From Rhodovulum imhoffii (GTDB lineage: Bacteria > Pseudomonadota > Alphaproteobacteria > Rhodobacterales > Rhodobacteraceae): a stretch of DNA of 64,000 bases. Shown here one piece after another: positions 46,918 through 55,029 of this stretch (its first letter is position 1; every line of letters starts with the position of its first letter). The position numbers and the translations under genes are program-made. The notes beneath the pieces were generated by a model. That model was not told where the DNA came from, searched no databases, and worked only from the letters and a program-made list of their open reading frames with translations. The DNA lies in contig NZ_QAAA01000001.1 of NCBI RefSeq assembly GCF_003046545.1, positions 186,001 through 250,000 on the forward strand, given 5' to 3'.

Positions 46918-47378
46918 TGCGGCTCCTCCAGCGCGGTGCGCAGGGCGGCATCAGTCAGCCGCCCGAGGGGCAGACCATCCAGCAGGGCCGCCGGGGCGCA
47001 GGCACAAAGGCCAAGGCAATAGGCGAACTCCACCGTCAGCGCGCCATCGTCGGTGGTGCCGGGCCGCTCCAGTCCGAGATGGGCGAGAATACGTTCGATC
47101 AGCGCCGGCGCCCCCATCGCCTGACAGGCTTCGGCCCGGCACAGACGCAAAATGCGCCGCCCCGGCGGCGCATCGCGGAAATCGTGGTAAAAGCTTATCA
47201 CGCCGCGCAGTTCCGCATCTGAGATGTTCAGAACCTGGGCAATTTCAGGCAGGGCTTCTGCGGGGATGTGGCCGAACCGATCCTGTACCGCGTGCAGAAG
47301 GGGCAAAAGGGGGCCTTCCGCCTGCGCATGGCTCATGGCGATCGCGCGAATCTGCGCGAGTGTATCAGTTTGGGTCAT
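46911..47378 (-). CDS. fdsG: NAD-dependent formate dehydrogenase gamma subunit (NuoE-like)
   Basis: A 155-residue [2Fe-2S] subunit with LLPLLHAVQDRFGHIP, VISFYHDFRDAPPG and the ligand Cys in LCRAEACQAMG and YCLGLCACAPA. Unlike the complex I NuoE in this window it lacks any C-terminal extension. I start at the Met at 47378, right after GGGAGGGGG, instead of the upstream ATG at 47402. Confidence 0.92.
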   Translation of the reverse strand: MTQTDTLAQIRAIAMSHAQAEGPLLPLLHAVQDRFGHIPAEALPEIAQVLNISDAELRGVISFYHDFRDAPPGRRILRLCRAEACQAMGAPALIERILAHLGLERPGTTDDGALTVEFAYCLGLCACAPAALLDGLPLGRLTDAALRTALEEPQC

Positions 47379-47458
47379 GGCACCCCCTCCCTTGGGCGGC
47401 ATGAGACGTTCTGCGTGGCGGGGTGCGGGAAATCAACTCCCACCATGGTCGTAAGTTT

Positions 47459-47487
47459 GTAGCAGGTTCGGCCCTTCATATTGTCAA
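47459..47487 (-). promoter_or_regulatory. possible promoter element of the fds operon
   Basis: On the minus strand a perfect TTGACA occurs (47487-47482) in a T-rich context. At 17 bases spacing the -10 is only TGCTAC (47464-47459), a poor match. The predicted start would leave a leader of about 75 bases. The -35 is suggestive; the promoter as a whole is uncertain. Confidence 0.3.
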
Positions 47488-47567
47488 AAAACGACTCCGG
47501 AAGACCTGAAAGGGAAACTTTGCTGCGTCTGCGGCAAGAGAAGGTCTGGACGCCGGGGGAGGATTGA

Positions 47568-47579
47568 GTTAGCGCTAAC
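47568..47579. promoter_or_regulatory. 12-bp palindrome upstream of nadA, candidate operator
   Basis: GTTAGCGCTAAC is a perfect palindrome with a central CG step, the form typical of LacI/GalR-family operators. It lies 22 bases before the nadA start codon, so a bound repressor would block nadABC. The regulator is not in the window and the assignment is inference. Confidence 0.45.
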
Positions 47580-47601
47580 GATCCGTTTGGAAGGGGAGCC
47601 C

Positions 47602-48636
47602 ATGCTCGATACCGACAGCGCCGCTGACGATCTGGCGGAAATCTACGACCTTGCGCCCAGCCTTGAAAAGGCCGAAGCCACCCGCGATATCCACGCCCGC
47701 GTGGCGCATGTGATCCCATGGGCGGACTGGGCCATCCACGCCCCCTACATCGTTGCGATCAATGCGCTTAAGAAAACGCGCAACGCCGTCATTCTCGGCC
47801 ATAACTACATGGCCCCGGAGATCTTCCACGGCGTTTCGGATTTCGTTGGCGACAGCCTGCAACTGGCCATCGAAGCCACGCGTACCGAGGCGGAGGTGAT
47901 CGTTCAGTGCGGCGTGCATTTCATGGCGGAAACATCCAAGGTGCTGAACCCGTCCAGAACGGTCCTGATTCCCGACATGGGGGCGGGTTGCTCCCTGGCC
48001 GAGTCCGTCACGCCGGAAGACATCGCCGCCCTGCGTGCGCGCCACCCAGGCGCGCCGGTGGTGAGCTACGTGAACACTTCGGCGGCTGTGAAGGCGGTTT
48101 CCGATATCTGCTGCACCTCCGCCAATGCGCTGCGGGTTGTGGACGCGATGGAAGGCGACACCGTCATCATGGCCCCGGACCGGTTCCTGGCCCAGAACGT
48201 GGCGCGGGAAAGTTCCAAGAAGGTGGTCTGGGCCGAAGGCGCCTGTATGGTCCATGAGCTGTTTACCCCCGAAGACCTGCGCGAATGGCGCGCGCAGGAA
48301 CCCGACGGCAAGATCATTGCCCATCCCGAGTGCCCGCCCGAAGTCGTGGCGGAGGCCGACTTTTCCGGCTCCACCAGCGGTATGGTGACCTGGTTGCGCG
48401 ATCACCGTGCGCAAAAGGCCCTGTTGGTTACGGAGTGTTCCATGGCCGCCAATGTTGCGGGGGACCTGCCCGAGGTCAGCTTTGCCAAGCCCTGCAACCT
48501 GTGCCCGCACATGCAAAAAATCACCCTTCCGAAGATCCTGCACGCCTTGCATTACGGTGAGGATGAAGTGACGGTGGATCCGGCGCTGGCCGAAAAGGCG
48601 GCCCGCGCGGTGCAACGCATGATCGACCTGGGCTGA
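47602..48636 (+). CDS. nadA: quinolinate synthase
   Basis: A 344-residue iron-sulfur enzyme condensing iminoaspartate with dihydroxyacetone phosphate. Cluster Cys are visible in IVQCGVHFMAE near residue 105, AVSDICCTSANAL, and KPCNLCPHMQ. NAVILGHNYMAPEIFHGVSD is the substrate segment. ATG 47602 follows AAGGGGAG; a TTG at 47587 is less likely. Confidence 0.95.
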   Translation: MLDTDSAADDLAEIYDLAPSLEKAEATRDIHARVAHVIPWADWAIHAPYIVAINALKKTRNAVILGHNYMAPEIFHGVSDFVGDSLQLAIEATRTEAEVIVQCGVHFMAETSKVLNPSRTVLIPDMGAGCSLAESVTPEDIAALRARHPGAPVVSYVNTSAAVKAVSDICCTSANALRVVDAMEGDTVIMAPDRFLAQNVARESSKKVVWAEGACMVHELFTPEDLREWRAQEPDGKIIAHPECPPEVVAEADFSGSTSGMVTWLRDHRAQKALLVTECSMAANVAGDLPEVSFAKPCNLCPHMQKITLPKILHALHYGEDEVTVDPALAEKAARAVQRMIDLG

Positions 48637-48638
48637 GA

Positions 48639-50195
48639 ATGACCGCCTTTGATACGGACCGTGTCGTGATTGTCGGCGCGGGGATAGCCGGTTTGACGGC
48701 GGCGCTGACTCTGGCGCCACGCCGGGTTCTTGTGATCTCGCCTGCGCCGCTGGGGCAGGGGGCGGGCTCGGCCTGGGCGCAGGGGGGGGTTGCGGCGGCG
48801 GTGGGGCCCGGCGACACGCCAGAGGCCCATGCCCGCGATACGGTTGCCGCAGGCGCGGGCGTGGTGCGCCCGGATGTCGCCCTGCATATCGTCGGCGCGG
48901 CCGGTGAGATGATCGAGACGCTCGCCGGTCTTGGCACACCGTTCGACCGTGACGAAGCCGGGCAATTCCTGCTGAACCGTGAGGCCGCCCATGCGGTGGC
49001 CCGCGTGGTCCGTGTCCAGGGGGACCAGGCGGGGCGGGCGATCATGACGGCGCTGGTGAGGGCGGTGCGGGCGCAACCTTCCGTGCAGGTAATGGAGGGG
49101 GCCTTTGCCGAACGGCTGTACCTGGACAAGGGGCATGTTTGCGGGGTTTGGCTGGCCCCCGAGGGCGCGCGCCCGGTTCTGGTGCGCACCCCGGCGGTGA
49201 TCCTGGCGGGCGGCGGCGCGGCAGGGCTTTATGCCGCGACGACCAATCCCCCGGCGATACGCGGCCAGATGCTTGGCATGGCAGCGCGCGCGGGAGCGCA
49301 GATCGCCGATGCCGAGTTCGTGCAGTTTCACCCGACCGCGATCGATACCGGCGGAATCGGCACCCTGCCCCTGGCGACGGAGGCGTTGCGGGGCGCGGGG
49401 GCGGTGCTGATCGATTCCGAGGGCCGCCGCATCATGGAGGGCCGGCATGACCTGGCGGATCTTGCGCCGCGTGATATCGTGGCGCGCGCGGTTTTCGCCT
49501 GTCACCGTGCCGGGGGGCGTCCGATGCTGGATACACGCGGTGCGCTGGGCCAGCGCCTGCTGCGCGATTTTCCCACCGTGGCCGAAGGGTGCGCGAAGGC
49601 GGGCATCGACCCGGTGACACACCCCATCCCGGTGGTTCCGGCGGCGCATTACCACATGGGGGGAATCGCGGTGGATGTCAGGGGGCGCTCCAGCTTGCCG
49701 GGGCTGTGGGCCTGTGGGGAGGCGGCGCATACGGGGATGCACGGTGCGAATCGGCTGGCTTCGAACGGGTTGCTGGAGGCGCTCGTACTGGGCCGGGCCG
49801 CCGCGCGTGACGTGGCCGGGCAGGTGCCTGAAACCCCGGCCGGGCCGGTGGACCTGTGCTTTGCCCCCGGCGGTGCGGTCCTGCCCGCCGCCGCCATCGA
49901 CGGGTTGCGTGCGGTGATGAGCGCCGAGGTCGGTGTCTTGCGCGCCGGCGGTGGCTTGCGCCGCGCGTTGTCCCGTATCGCCGCGCTGGAGACCGAAGCC
50001 TCCGAAGCCGACTCCTTCCTGAACATGACCGCAGCGGCAACGCTGATCGCGGCTGCCGCGCTGTGCCGCATGGAATCGCGGGGCGCACATTTCCGCACCG
50101 ATTTGCCGGATTCCGACCCGGCACAGGCCCGCTCCGTGCGGATGACCCTGACCGAAGCCCTTTCCCATCGCCGTCAAGCCGAGGACCTCGCATGA
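48639..50195 (+). CDS. nadB: L-aspartate oxidase
   Basis: A 518-residue FAD enzyme making iminoaspartate for NadA. The dinucleotide fold is VIVGAGIAGLTAALTL near residue 7; GSAWAQGGVAAAV, FVQFHPTAID and ANRLASNGLLEALVLGRAAA are typical. It begins two bases after nadA and overlaps nadC by four. Confidence 0.94.
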   Translation: MTAFDTDRVVIVGAGIAGLTAALTLAPRRVLVISPAPLGQGAGSAWAQGGVAAAVGPGDTPEAHARDTVAAGAGVVRPDVALHIVGAAGEMIETLAGLGTPFDRDEAGQFLLNREAAHAVARVVRVQGDQAGRAIMTALVRAVRAQPSVQVMEGAFAERLYLDKGHVCGVWLAPEGARPVLVRTPAVILAGGGAAGLYAATTNPPAIRGQMLGMAARAGAQIADAEFVQFHPTAIDTGGIGTLPLATEALRGAGAVLIDSEGRRIMEGRHDLADLAPRDIVARAVFACHRAGGRPMLDTRGALGQRLLRDFPTVAEGCAKAGIDPVTHPIPVVPAAHYHMGGIAVDVRGRSSLPGLWACGEAAHTGMHGANRLASNGLLEALVLGRAAARDVAGQVPETPAGPVDLCFAPGGAVLPAAAIDGLRAVMSAEVGVLRAGGGLRRALSRIAALETEASEADSFLNMTAAATLIAAAALCRMESRGAHFRTDLPDSDPAQARSVRMTLTEALSHRRQAEDLA

Positions 50196-51037
50196 CCCTG
50201 CCGCTGCCCGCCCTGATCGTTGAACCTATCGTGCGCGCTGCACTGCTGGAGGACCTTGGCCGCCAGGGTGACGTAACCAGCCGCGCGGTTCTTCCGCCGG
50301 GCGCTGTCTGCACCGCTTCCATGAAGGCGCGGGCGGCCGGGGTCGTCTCTGGCGTCTCCGTCGCGGCACTGGCGTTTCGACTCGTCGATCCGGGGCTGGA
50401 GTTGACCGTGCTTCGCCCCGATGGCAGTTCCTGCGCCGCGGGAGAGGCTGTCCTGACGGTTTCGGGCAATGCGGTTTCCGTTCTGACCGGGGAGCGGGTG
50501 GCGCTGAATTTTGCCGCCCGCCTGTCCGGCATCGCGACGGTGACGGCCGCCCATGTGGCGCAGACGCGCGGGACCGGCGCGCGGGTGGCCTGTTCGCGCA
50601 AGACGACGCCAGGGCTGCGGGCGCTGGAAAAACAGGCCGTGCTGCACGGGGGCGGGGTGAACCATCGCTACGACCTGTCGGATGCGATGCTGATCAAGGA
50701 CAATCATATTGCGGTCGGGGGCGGGGTGGCACAGGTTTTGCGCGCGGCGCGGGCGCGGGCTTCTCACATGATGCGGATCGAGATCGAGGTGGACAGCCTT
50801 GCCCAGCTTGAGGACGTTCTGACCACCGGCGGTGCCGATGCCGTGCTGCTGGACAACATGGACAGCGCGACTCTGCGTGAGGCCGTGGCGATGGTCGGCG
50901 GTCGTCTGATCACCGAGGCGTCCGGTGGTATGACGCTGGCGCGCATTGCGGAGGTCGCGGCGACGGGCGTGGATTATATTTCATGCGGGGGATTGACCCA
51001 TTCCGCCCCCGCCCTCGACCTGGGCCTTGACATCTGA
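50192..51037 (+). CDS. nadC: nicotinate-nucleotide pyrophosphorylase (carboxylating)
   Basis: A 281-residue quinolinate phosphoribosyltransferase. Seen are LLEDLGRQGDVTSRAV, ERVALNFAARLSGIAT, CSRKTTPGLRALEKQAV near residue 139, GGGVNHRYDLSDAMLIKDNH and EVDSLAQLEDVL. It completes a nadABC operon. No terminator was recognised in the 110 bases that follow. Confidence 0.95.
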   Translation: MTLPLPALIVEPIVRAALLEDLGRQGDVTSRAVLPPGAVCTASMKARAAGVVSGVSVAALAFRLVDPGLELTVLRPDGSSCAAGEAVLTVSGNAVSVLTGERVALNFAARLSGIATVTAAHVAQTRGTGARVACSRKTTPGLRALEKQAVLHGGGVNHRYDLSDAMLIKDNHIAVGGGVAQVLRAARARASHMMRIEIEVDSLAQLEDVLTTGGADAVLLDNMDSATLREAVAMVGGRLITEASGGMTLARIAEVAATGVDYISCGGLTHSAPALDLGLDI

Positions 51038-51147
51038 CTTTTGTGGACGGAAAAATTTTAAGCAAAATCAGTCTTCTGGGCGGTTTCGCGCCGTGTTAGC
51101 TCGCCTGACGGGTGGCGCAAAGGGCCGCCCGGGAGAGTGCCCGCGCG

Positions 51148-52167
51148 ATGTCTTATACCGATCTTCCCGACCGATCTTTCTGGAAACGCTGTCGGAGCCG
51201 GCCGGATTTCCGCTTTGGCGAAATCTGGCAGCCCGCTTTCGCGATTGATCCCGGTATGCCGGTCAGCACGGCGGGGAGTTGTTTCGCTCAGCATATCGGG
51301 CGGGAATTGCGCGCCTCGGACGCCGCTTTCGTCGACATGGAGCCGACCCCTCCGGGTATGTCCGGGGCCACCGCCGCGCGGTTCGGTTTTGGGCTTTATT
51401 CGGCGCGCTACGGAAACGTTTATACCACGGCCCAGCTTTTGCAGCTGGCCGGGGATGCCTTTGCCGCCCGTTTGCGCCCGGAGACGTTTTTCGAAAAGGA
51501 CGGCGCGTGGTTTGACGGTTTGCGCCCGCGGATCGAGCCGGGCGGGTATGCCACCCGCGATCTTCTGGAAGCCGCGCGCCTGTCGCATTTGCGCAAGGTG
51601 CGGCAGATGTTTGAAAACAGTGCCGTTTTCATTTTCACTCTTGGCCTGACCGAGCGGTGGGAAGATGGCGAAACGGGCAGTGTTTTTCCCCTTTTTCCGG
51701 GTGCGGTGGATGGGGCTTTCGCCCGGCCTGCCCATCGGTTTCATAACGCCCGCGTGACGGAGGTGATCGCCGAGCTGGACCGCTTCATCACATTGGTGCG
51801 GGGTCACAATCCTGAATTGCGCTTTCTCTTCACCGTGTCCCCGGTGCCGCTTGTCGCGACGGCGACCGGAGGGCACGTCTTGCCTGCCACGGTCGGTGCG
51901 AAGGCGGTTCTGCGCACGGCTGCCGGGGAGGTTCAGGCGTGTCACAAGGGTTGCGATTATTTTCCCGCCTATGAGATCGTGACCGCCAGCCCGTTTTGCG
52001 GCGACGCCTTTGAAGCGGACCGGCGCAGCGTCAAGCCCGAGGTCGTGCGGCGTGTCATTCGGGTTTTCCTGACCGCGCAGGGGCTGACGCCATGCTGTGC
52101 GGAACCGGGCCCCGACGCCTTTGATGCAGTGTGCGAGGAAATCCTGCTGGATGCGGTGCGGCGATGA
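51148..52167 (+). CDS. GSCFA-domain protein
   Basis: A 339-residue protein. The family name motif is present as VSTAGSCFAQHIGRELR near residue 31; FGFGLYSARYGNVYT, FIFTLGLTERWED and PELRFLFTVSPVPL match the GSCFA layout, which is distantly related to SGNH hydrolases with Gly-Ser at the nucleophile position. Families of this kind are thought to act on acyl groups of glycans, but substrate is unknown. ATG 51148 is preferred to the GTG at 51112. Its stop overlaps the next start as ATGA. Confidence 0.85.
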   Translation: MSYTDLPDRSFWKRCRSRPDFRFGEIWQPAFAIDPGMPVSTAGSCFAQHIGRELRASDAAFVDMEPTPPGMSGATAARFGFGLYSARYGNVYTTAQLLQLAGDAFAARLRPETFFEKDGAWFDGLRPRIEPGGYATRDLLEAARLSHLRKVRQMFENSAVFIFTLGLTERWEDGETGSVFPLFPGAVDGAFARPAHRFHNARVTEVIAELDRFITLVRGHNPELRFLFTVSPVPLVATATGGHVLPATVGAKAVLRTAAGEVQACHKGCDYFPAYEIVTASPFCGDAFEADRRSVKPEVVRRVIRVFLTAQGLTPCCAEPGPDAFDAVCEEILLDAVRR

Positions 52168-52955
52168 AAATCTGTGTTTTCGGAAATTCCCACACCGCCT
52201 GCCTGATCGAGGCGTGGCGGGCCGTGCGCTTGGGGGGTGAAATGGATTTCTTCGTTCAGGCCGGGACGGGGCCCGCAGGCATGCAGCTTGCCGATGGCCG
52301 GATCGAACCGGAGAGCGCCCGCCACCGTGCCTTTCTGGAACGTCTGGGCCTGCCGGTCCGGCTTGATCTGACGCACTATGATGCGCTGGCGGTTGTGGGG
52401 TGTGGGATCAGCAAGTTCCGGCTGACCGATGTGCTCAACTGCTGTCACGTGCTGGGGTGGCCCTGTCCGAACCCTTCGGACCTGCCCGTGATTACGGAGC
52501 CTTGCCTGCGTGCGGCTTTGTCCGACGCGCTTGCCGGGACGACAGGCGCTTCTCTGGTGCGCCGATTGCGGGCGGCGCGGGCCGATGTGCCCGTTTTCGC
52601 GATTCCCCAACCCGCCCCGTCGGAACGTTTGCTGAAAATGAGGTGTACCGGTGGGGGGTTTCGTCGTTTGATCCGGCAGGGGCTGGCGCTGCACGCGGCG
52701 GAGGTGTTCCGGCAGGTTGCGCGCGCGGTCTGCTCGGCGGAGGGGGCGGTGTTCCTGCCTCAGCCGGACGCTACGATGACCCACGGGATTCTGACGACCG
52801 GGTCGTTTTCCACCGCCGCGACGCGGCTGGTCGATCTGAAAACGCCGCACCCGGATCAGGATATCCTGCACGCCAACGGGGCCTACGGTGCCGTTGTGCT
52901 TGAGGCGCTGCAAGCCGCCCTGAGGCAGGGTGGGAAGCCCTGTATTCCCCGCTGA
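52164..52955 (+). CDS. SGNH-like hypothetical protein
   Basis: A 263-residue protein of no family I can name. It starts KICVFGNSHTACLIEAWR, where GNSH resembles the GDSx first block of SGNH hydrolases. AVVGCGISKF could be a second block, and the C-terminal QDILHANGAYGAVVLEAL places a His where the catalytic D-x-x-H would be. These are weak similarities. It is coupled to the GSCFA gene by an ATGA overlap, so the two products probably act together. Confidence 0.6.
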   Translation: MKICVFGNSHTACLIEAWRAVRLGGEMDFFVQAGTGPAGMQLADGRIEPESARHRAFLERLGLPVRLDLTHYDALAVVGCGISKFRLTDVLNCCHVLGWPCPNPSDLPVITEPCLRAALSDALAGTTGASLVRRLRAARADVPVFAIPQPAPSERLLKMRCTGGGFRRLIRQGLALHAAEVFRQVARAVCSAEGAVFLPQPDATMTHGILTTGSFSTAATRLVDLKTPHPDQDILHANGAYGAVVLEALQAALRQGGKPCIPR

Positions 52956-53018
52956 AACAGGCAAGGCGGTTACCCTGTCTTTACCGGCCTTTGGCAGTCT
53001 GGCATGTGGAGGTGCCGC

Positions 53019-53953
53019 ATGCCGAATGTTTACCTGATTGCCGGGCAAAGCAACGCCGTCAACCTGTCCGATGACCTGCGGGCGGAGATCGAAGCGCATG
53101 ATCCGGGCAGCATCGTCATATCGGTGGCCGCGGCCGGAGCCCCGCTGACCTGGGCGCGTGCCGGCGCCGACTGGGCGCAGGACGATGATCTGCGGGATGC
53201 GTTGTACAGCGCACTTGAGGGGGCGCTTGCCGCGCCCGATGCGCAGTTCAAGGGGATAATCTGGGTACATGGGGAGGCCGATACGCTGGAATGCGCGCGC
53301 AGCGGGTCCTATGCCGAAATGGCGGACGAACTTTTCAATGGACTCGGGAATCATCTGCGCGCCACCTTTCCCGACCGGCGGAGGCGCTGGGCGCGTTCGA
53401 TATCTCTGTCCTGCAACTTTCCGGTCAGGCTCCGGCGGGCCCGAGCCGCGAGAACTGGAAGCGCATCATCGAAGAACAGCAGGATCTCGCCGAAATCCAT
53501 GACCGTATCAGCCTGGTCGACCCTGATGGCGTGGCCCGCGATCACGCCATTTCCCCGGATCGGATGTTTCGCGACGATCTTCATTACAGTGATGCGCTTT
53601 TGGATGCTCTGGCGGGGGAGCTTGTCGGCAACTTGTCGGGGCGTGTGGAAGCGGAGCCTTTGCCGGATGCAGAGACCGTTTTGCACATCATGTCCCGGCT
53701 CTTCGCCTATGGCGGACGCCGTCTGGAGGAAGAGAGCGACTCGCCGGAGCCGGGCGCCCTTGCGGGCGATAGGGAAGGAGAAGTGTTTCACTTCCGCAGT
53801 GATATCGGCCCTGAACACGTGCAAGATCCCTACATAAGTGAGAGTGCTGCTCTCCAGCCCGCGATGTATTTGTCTGCGACACTGTTCGAGACGCCGGATT
53901 TCATGGCATCTGCGGAGGCCGACTTCTATGCCGAGGATGTCTTTTTGATCTGA
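53019..53953 (+). pseudogene. sialate O-acetylesterase-like (SASA/SGNH) gene, frameshifted
   Basis: Translation from ATG 53019 gives PNVYLIAGQSNAVNL, matching the GQSN nucleophile block of sialate-esterase-like (DUF303) proteins, and GIIWVHGEADTLE, the GExD block. Coding then continues in another frame from about 53383 (EALGAFDISVLQLSGQ ... RDDLHYSDALLDALAG, with the D-x-x-H block) to the stop at 53953. The switch is explained by loss of one G in GGCGGAGGCG near 53377-53384: restoring it gives FPDRREALGAFD. The total would be about 311 residues. It is a true pseudogene, a programmed shift or a sequencing error; I cannot tell which. GGAGG precedes the start. Confidence 0.75.
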
Positions 53954-54345
53954 TCTGTACACCCATGGCAAATGTGCGGGCTGTTTTGTTTGTCCCGCTT
54001 CTGTCCGATGGCTGCGGTATAGGAAACCGGGGGGTGGCGGGCCGCGCGTCACGCGCGATTATCCCCGCAAGTGGGAAATGGCCTCTCAGGGGCGGCTTGT
54101 CATGACGGTGGGCACGCGGTGTAATTTCTTCAGGAAAAGAATATTTACATGGTGCAAGCCATCTTTGCCCAGAGTCCAGATCCTGTCGGATTTCCCGACA
54201 GGGGATTCGATGCGGGCGTACCGCCTGATCGGGTGCAATCTAAGCGGAACCGGGGGACAGGGCTGGCCGCCTGTGCCCGTAAGGTTGCCGGGGGTGGGCG
54301 ATACCCGGCAGGTGCGCTGCGGGCCTTTTCCCGGCCGGGCCGGGC
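53954..54345. other. 392-base stretch without a supported gene
   Basis: Both flanking genes end here (convergent). No frame has convincing coding character. A hairpin CCTGTCGG-ATTTC-CCGACAGG (54182-54202) lacks a T-run. An AT-rich patch with TGTAA ... TTTACA (about 54119-54150) is also present. Nothing else recognised. Confidence 0.5.
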
Positions 54346-55029
54346 TTAGCCCCGGTCGCAGCGGGGGATCAGGCCGTCGATCTGAAAACCCTGATTGCGC
54401 AGGGTTCTGATCTCAAAGCCAAAATCGTCACGTTTCAGCTTTTTGCGCAGATAGCCGATATAAACATCTACAACGTTCTCGCTGACCGAGCCGTCGACCG
54501 CCCAGAGCGCGTCGAAAATCGTCCCGCGAGGCAGGGGGCTTCCGGCGTTACGGATCAGCAGCACCAGCAGCGCGGTTTCGCGTTCGGTCAGGTCCGCCCG
54601 GGCCCTCCCGCGCGACAGGGAACGCGCGCTCAGGCATAGCGTGGCGGGCAATGGCTGGGTCTGTTCTGCCCGCAGTTCCTGCACCTTGAGCCTGGCCACC
54701 AATTCATCGAGGCTGAAGGGCTTGACTACATAATCGTTTGCGCCAGCCTCCAGCCCCGCGGCCCGGTCTTCGACATCGGACAGGGCGGACAACATCAGGA
54801 TCGGCAGTGTTGCGCCCCGTGCGCGCGCGTTGCGCACCAGGTCCTGCCCACTGTCGGCGCCCAGCATGACATCGACGATCGCCACGGAAAACGTACCGCT
54901 TTCCAAAAGCTCAAGCGCATGGTCGGCCCGGTTAGAGGCCTCTGCCTCATACCCGAAAAGGTGAAGGCCCCGCACCAGCGCCGAGGTGATTTCCGGGTCG
55001 TCGTCGACGATCAGAATACGGTTTTTCAT
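54346..55029 (-). CDS. OmpR-family response regulator
   Basis: A 227-residue regulator. The receiver has the acidic pocket VDDD (residues 8-11), phospho-acceptor Asp53 in AIVDVMLG and the Lys of YVVKPFS near residue 103. A winged-helix DNA-binding domain follows (about 130-222: LTERETALLVLLIRNAGSPL, VDVYIGYLRKKL). It is translated with the upstream kinase gene (ATGA overlap at 55026). Target genes unknown; a tandem 10-base repeat upstream of the kinase could be an autoregulatory site. Confidence 0.93.
   Translation of the reverse strand: MKNRILIVDDDPEITSALVRGLHLFGYEAEASNRADHALELLESGTFSVAIVDVMLGADSGQDLVRNARARGATLPILMLSALSDVEDRAAGLEAGANDYVVKPFSLDELVARLKVQELRAEQTQPLPATLCLSARSLSRGRARADLTERETALLVLLIRNAGSPLPRGTIFDALWAVDGSVSENVVDVYIGYLRKKLKRDDFGFEIRTLRNQGFQIDGLIPRCDRG

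Noticed and set aside
47379-47601. A LysR-type regulator for the fds operon, expected nearby
   Set aside because: No coding frame of that kind is present upstream of fdsG; the gap leads directly to nadA.
53004-53837. Continuous 277-codon reading of the esterase gene
   Set aside because: After about residue 130 the translation becomes Arg/Ser-rich and meaningless, while another frame continues the esterase domain; this supports a frameshift.
54182-54202. Hairpin CCTGTCGG/CCGACAGG as a terminator
   Set aside because: Good stem but no T-run on either side; kept only as a structural remark.
54078-54410. 110-codon plus-strand frame in the gene-poor gap
   Set aside because: Gly/Pro/Arg-rich translation, no convincing ribosome site, and it runs into the end of the response regulator on the other strand.
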